Made by a program: the position numbers and the translations under genes
Assembly (NCBI GenBank): GCA_902806305.1
Contig: CADCWC010000145.1
Location: 1-9,490, forward strand
Reading direction: 5' to 3'
DNA from: an uncultured Thermoleophilia bacterium
Lineage (GTDB): Bacteria; Actinomycetota; Thermoleophilia; Gaiellales; F1-60-MAGs149
Length of the DNA: 9,490 nt
Shown: positions 7,921 through 9,490 of the stretch, piece by piece
Position numbering within the stretch: the stretch's first letter is position 1
Layout: the number at the start of each line of letters is the position of its first letter
The notes under the pieces: model-generated
Databases searched by the model: none
Seen by the model: only the letters and a program-made list of their open reading frames with translations
What the model was told of the DNA's origin: nothing

Positions 7921-7968
7921 GGCGGTGCGGGGACGCGGCTCAGCGCGCGCCCGGGCGGACGGGGACGG

Positions 7969-8436
7969 TCAGAACGGGATGTCGTCGTCGGCGGCCGCGC
8001 CGCCGCCCCACGGGTCGCCACCCGCGGGGGCCGAGGACAGGGGCGCAGGCTCGCGGCGCCGCGGAGCGCCGCCGACGTCGCCGTCTGCACCGCCCCCGTC
8101 ACGCGGCCCGATGAACTGCACCGTCTCGGCGATGACCTCGACCTTGGAGCGCTTGCCCGACCCGTCCTGGGCCTCCCACTGGCTCCAGCTGAGCCGGCCG
8201 TCGATCGCCACGGCCCGCCCCTTGGACAGGAAGCGGGCGCAGCTCTCGCCCTGGGCGCCGAAGACCTTGATGTCGAAGTAGTTCGGCTCCTCGACCCACT
8301 CGCCCGTCTGCTGGTTCTTCCGGCGGTGGTTGACCGCGATCCCGAGCGAGCAGATCGACATGCCGCCCTGCGTGGTCCGCAGCTCCGGGTCCCGGGTCAG
8401 GTTCCCGACGAGCACGACGCGATTGATGTTGGCCAC
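7969..8436 (-). CDS. ssb: Single-stranded DNA-binding protein SSB
   Basis: SSB coats single-stranded DNA during replication, recombination and repair and recruits partner proteins by its C-terminal tip. The 155-residue product has an OB-fold domain (about 1-112): MANINRVVLVGNLTRDPELR (1-20), GIAVNHRRKNQQTGEWVEEPNYFDIKVFG (starting at 32) and CARFLSKGRAVAIDGRLSWSQWE (starting at 66). A Gly/Pro/Ala-rich linker follows, then the classic acidic tip DDDIPF (150-155). The start is GTG at 8436 with a strong AAGGAG Shine-Dalgarno sequence nine bases upstream. Unlike most genes here it is well separated from the gene before it (111 bases after rpsF). That gap carries a candidate promoter and a LexA-like palindrome, suggesting extra expression of ssb and downstream genes after DNA damage. 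Confidence 0.98.
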   Translation of the reverse strand: MANINRVVLVGNLTRDPELRTTQGGMSICSLGIAVNHRRKNQQTGEWVEEPNYFDIKVFGAQGESCARFLSKGRAVAIDGRLSWSQWEAQDGSGKRSKVEVIAETVQFIGPRDGGGADGDVGGAPRRREPAPLSSAPAGGDPWGGGAAADDDIPF

Positions 8437-8457
8437 TTCTGGTTGCTCCTTCCCGAG

Positions 8458-8473
8458 CCGAACGCCTGTTCGG
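8458..8473 (-). promoter_or_regulatory. Candidate LexA/SOS operator upstream of ssb
   Basis: A perfect palindrome with 6-bp arms, CCGAAC-N4-GTTCGG, lies 21 bases upstream of the ssb start. Read on the minus strand its core is CGAACAGGCGTTCG. This fits the Gram-positive LexA (DinR) box as I remember it, CGAAC-RNRY-GTTYG/C, and the mycobacterial CGAAC-N4-GTTCG. It begins two bases after a TACCAT -10-like hexamer, so a bound repressor would cover the expected transcription start. No second such palindrome was noticed elsewhere in the window by eye. LexA binding itself is inferred. Confidence 0.6.
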
Positions 8474-8475
8474 GC

Positions 8476-8505
8476 ATGGTACGGGGTCGACGGCGCCCGG
8501 GTCCA
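8476..8505 (-). promoter_or_regulatory. Candidate sigma-70-type promoter for ssb
   Basis: On the minus strand TGGACC (8505-8500, four of six matches to TTGACA) and TACCAT (8481-8476, fits TAnnnT) are separated by 18 bases. The expected start would be near 8470, inside the LexA-like palindrome, leaving a leader of about 34 bases before the ssb GTG. The hexamers are modest and are supported mainly by their position relative to the palindrome. Confidence 0.4.
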
Positions 8506-8547
8506 GCGTCGGAAGCCGCGCGGAGTGCGCCCGGACGGGTCGGCGGT

Positions 8548-8883
8548 CTACGCGCCTGCCGCGGCCGGTTGCGTCTTCGTGGCGGACTCCGCGGCCGGCG
8601 CGGGCCGGATCGTCGCCATGTGACGGAGGACGCCCTCCGTGATCCGGAGCACGCGCGAGATCTCGGCCAGGGCGGCAGGCGTCGCGGAGAACGCGATCAC
8701 CCAGTAGAGCGCGTCGGGCTTGTGGTCGATCTCGTAGGCGAGCTTGCGACGACCCCACGCGTCGAGCGACTCCCACGTGCCGCCGGCGCCCTCCACGTGC
8801 TCGCGGATCCGGGCGATGATCTCGTCCTGGCGCTCCTCCTCGAGCTCCGGGTCGAGCATCAGCATGATCTCGTACGGCTGCAC
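8548..8883 (-). CDS. rpsF: Small ribosomal subunit protein bS6
   Basis: bS6 binds the central domain of 16S rRNA in the platform of the small subunit as a partner of bS18. The 111-residue product begins VQPYEIMLMLDPELEEERQDE and contains GAGGTWESLDAWGRRKLAYEIDHKPDALYWV (starting at 32), with the S6 signature GRRKLAYEI (44-52). It then has VLRITEGVLRHMATIRP (78-94) and an Ala/Thr-rich tail. The GTG at 8883 is chosen over the frame's upstream limit at 8958 because similarity begins here and AGAGGGA lies eight bases upstream. It is the first gene of the minus-strand series, about 200 bases from a divergent gene. The usual downstream partner rpsR is missing from the cluster. Confidence 0.96.
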   Translation of the reverse strand: MQPYEIMLMLDPELEEERQDEIIARIREHVEGAGGTWESLDAWGRRKLAYEIDHKPDALYWVIAFSATPAALAEISRVLRITEGVLRHMATIRPAPAAESATKTQPAAAGA

Positions 8884-9080
8884 TCCGGTGGTCCCTCTGA
8901 AAGTCGGTGTCGTCGGCGGCCGTCGGTCCCGACGGGCCGGGGCGCGAACGGCGCGCACGCCGAGGCGGGCACCCTCGCCGCTCGGCGGAGGATAGCAACC
9001 GGCGGCCCCCGGTCGCGCCGCCCGGCGTCCGCCCCGTGCGCGATCATCCGCGGACTGACCGTCGTCGAGAAGAGGTCCCC
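8884..9080. promoter_or_regulatory. Divergent intergenic region: rpsF leader and promoter zone
   Basis: This 197-base gap separates divergent rpsF (minus) and a membrane-protein gene (plus), so it should hold promoters for both. On the minus strand TATCCT at 8994-8989 fits TAnnnT; upstream of it only a weak GCGACC (three of six matches, 16-base spacing) can be proposed as a -35. A start near 8982 would give a leader of about 98 bases for rpsF that includes a perfect hairpin and other GC-rich stems. No clear plus-strand promoter was found; only the AGAGG Shine-Dalgarno sequence at 9071-9075 is obvious. Confidence 0.4.
8920..8935 (-). other. Hairpin in the rpsF leader
   Basis: CCGTCG and CGACGG form a perfect 6-bp stem closed by the loop GGAC on the minus strand, 36 bases upstream of the rpsF start. 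The rpsF leaders of many bacteria carry an RNA element bound by S6 with S18 for feedback control. Whether this stem is part of such an element cannot be decided by eye. Confidence 0.3.
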
Positions 9081-9490
9081 GTGAACCCCACGCGATCCCT
9101 GCTGATCGCCACGGCGAGCGCCGTGGGCTCCGCCGCCGCCCTGATCGCCTCGCCCGGCACGTACGCCTGGTTGCGCCGTCGAGCGGGCCTCGAGAGCGTC
9201 GACCGGCACTTCGAGCTCGCCGACTTCCCCGAGGCGCCCGAGCGGGCCGCGACGGGCCACGACCCGCGAGCGTCGCTGCGCGCCCGGCTGGCCGGCGACG
9301 CCCGGCCGACGCCCCTCACGCCGCCGCCCGCCACCGAGCCCTGGAGCGACGGTCCGGCCGAGGCCGCCGACCGTCTGCGGGCCGCCGTCGACGAGACGCG
9401 CGCCCGCGCCCGCGAGAAGGCGTCGAGCGCGCTTCACGGCGGCGCCGCGGACCCGTCCGGCGTCGACGTGGACGTGGACGAGGCGCGCTG
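9081..9490 (+). CDS. Membrane-anchored protein of unknown function (partial, C-terminus outside window)
   Basis: I do not recognise this gene. A frame opens at GTG 9081 with AGAGG five bases upstream and stays open to the right edge, giving 136 residues without a stop. The N-terminus (MNPTRSLLIATASAVGSAAALIASPGTYAWLRRRAG, starting at 1) has one hydrophobic segment at about 7-31 followed by Arg-Arg-Arg, the pattern of a single membrane anchor or uncleaved signal with the following region probably cytoplasmic. The rest is hydrophilic, rich in Ala, Arg, Asp and Pro, with a Pro-rich hinge (77-83) and a likely helical stretch AEAADRLRAAVDETRARAREKASSAL (starting at 93). It is transcribed away from rpsF. 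It could be a YtxH-like or other small envelope protein; that is a guess. Confidence 0.7.
   Translation, partial: MNPTRSLLIATASAVGSAAALIASPGTYAWLRRRAGLESVDRHFELADFPEAPERAATGHDPRASLRARLAGDARPTPLTPPPATEPWSDGPAEAADRLRAAVDETRARAREKASSALHGGAADPSGVDVDVDEAR

Noticed and set aside
7875..8102. Upstream extension of the rplI frame to 8102
   Set aside because: Pro/Arg/Ala-rich, overlaps the end of ssb, and L9 similarity starts just after ATG 7874.
8884..8958. Upstream extension of the rpsF frame to 8958
   Set aside because: S6 similarity starts at GTG 8883, which has a good Shine-Dalgarno sequence; the extension is leader sequence.
7798..9084. Plus-strand open frame of 428 codons antisense to ssb and rpsF
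   Set aside because: It crosses two identified genes and the divergent control region; no similarity recognised.

Overview
This is a very GC-rich chromosomal housekeeping region from a bacterium of the Gram-positive side, most likely a high-GC actinobacterium. A member of the Thermoleophilia is my best guess, from memory of gene order and not provable here. The guess rests on extreme G/C at third codon positions, frequent GTG starts, SSB next to the S6 gene, a DnaB-type helicase directly upstream of purA, the small-subunit PurS/PurQ form of FGAM synthase, and a Gram-positive-type LexA palindrome. No mobile element, CRISPR array, tRNA, rRNA or foreign-looking base composition is visible.

Layout: eleven genes lie head to tail on the minus strand, so transcription runs from high to low coordinates. 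The first block, at about 8.9 to 7.3 kb, is information processing: rpsF (S6), ssb and rplI (L9), followed by dnaB. dnaB overlaps purA by one base, and purA leads almost without a gap into purD. A 141-base gap follows, then an unrecognised 74-residue acidic ORF, an 83-base gap, and the tightly overlapping genes purB, purC, purS and purQ. purQ runs off the left edge. On the far right a divergent plus-strand gene for a membrane-anchored protein of unknown function starts at 9081 and runs off the right edge.

How the genes work together: PurD (step 2), PurS/PurQ (two of the three parts of FGAM synthase; PurL is presumably just beyond the left edge), PurC (SAICAR synthase) and PurB (SAICAR lyase and adenylosuccinate lyase) act in de novo IMP synthesis, and PurA with PurB converts IMP to AMP. 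The upstream genes use purine nucleotides: ribosomal proteins, the replicative helicase and the ssDNA-binding protein. The order rplI-dnaB-purA also occurs in Bacillus subtilis; attachment of purD-B-C-S-Q behind it is less usual.

Most worth a second look: (1) a perfect 6-bp-arm palindrome containing CGAAC-N4-GTTCG, overlapping the expected start site of a candidate promoter just upstream of ssb, which looks like a LexA/SOS operator; (2) absence of rpsR (S18) between ssb and rplI; (3) the unrecognised 74-residue ORF where purE/purK might be expected; (4) a six-codon mini-ORF bridging purA and purD through two ATGA junctions; (5) several gene-boundary hairpins. Nothing here amounts to a clearly new biological system; the novelty is in regulation and gene order.
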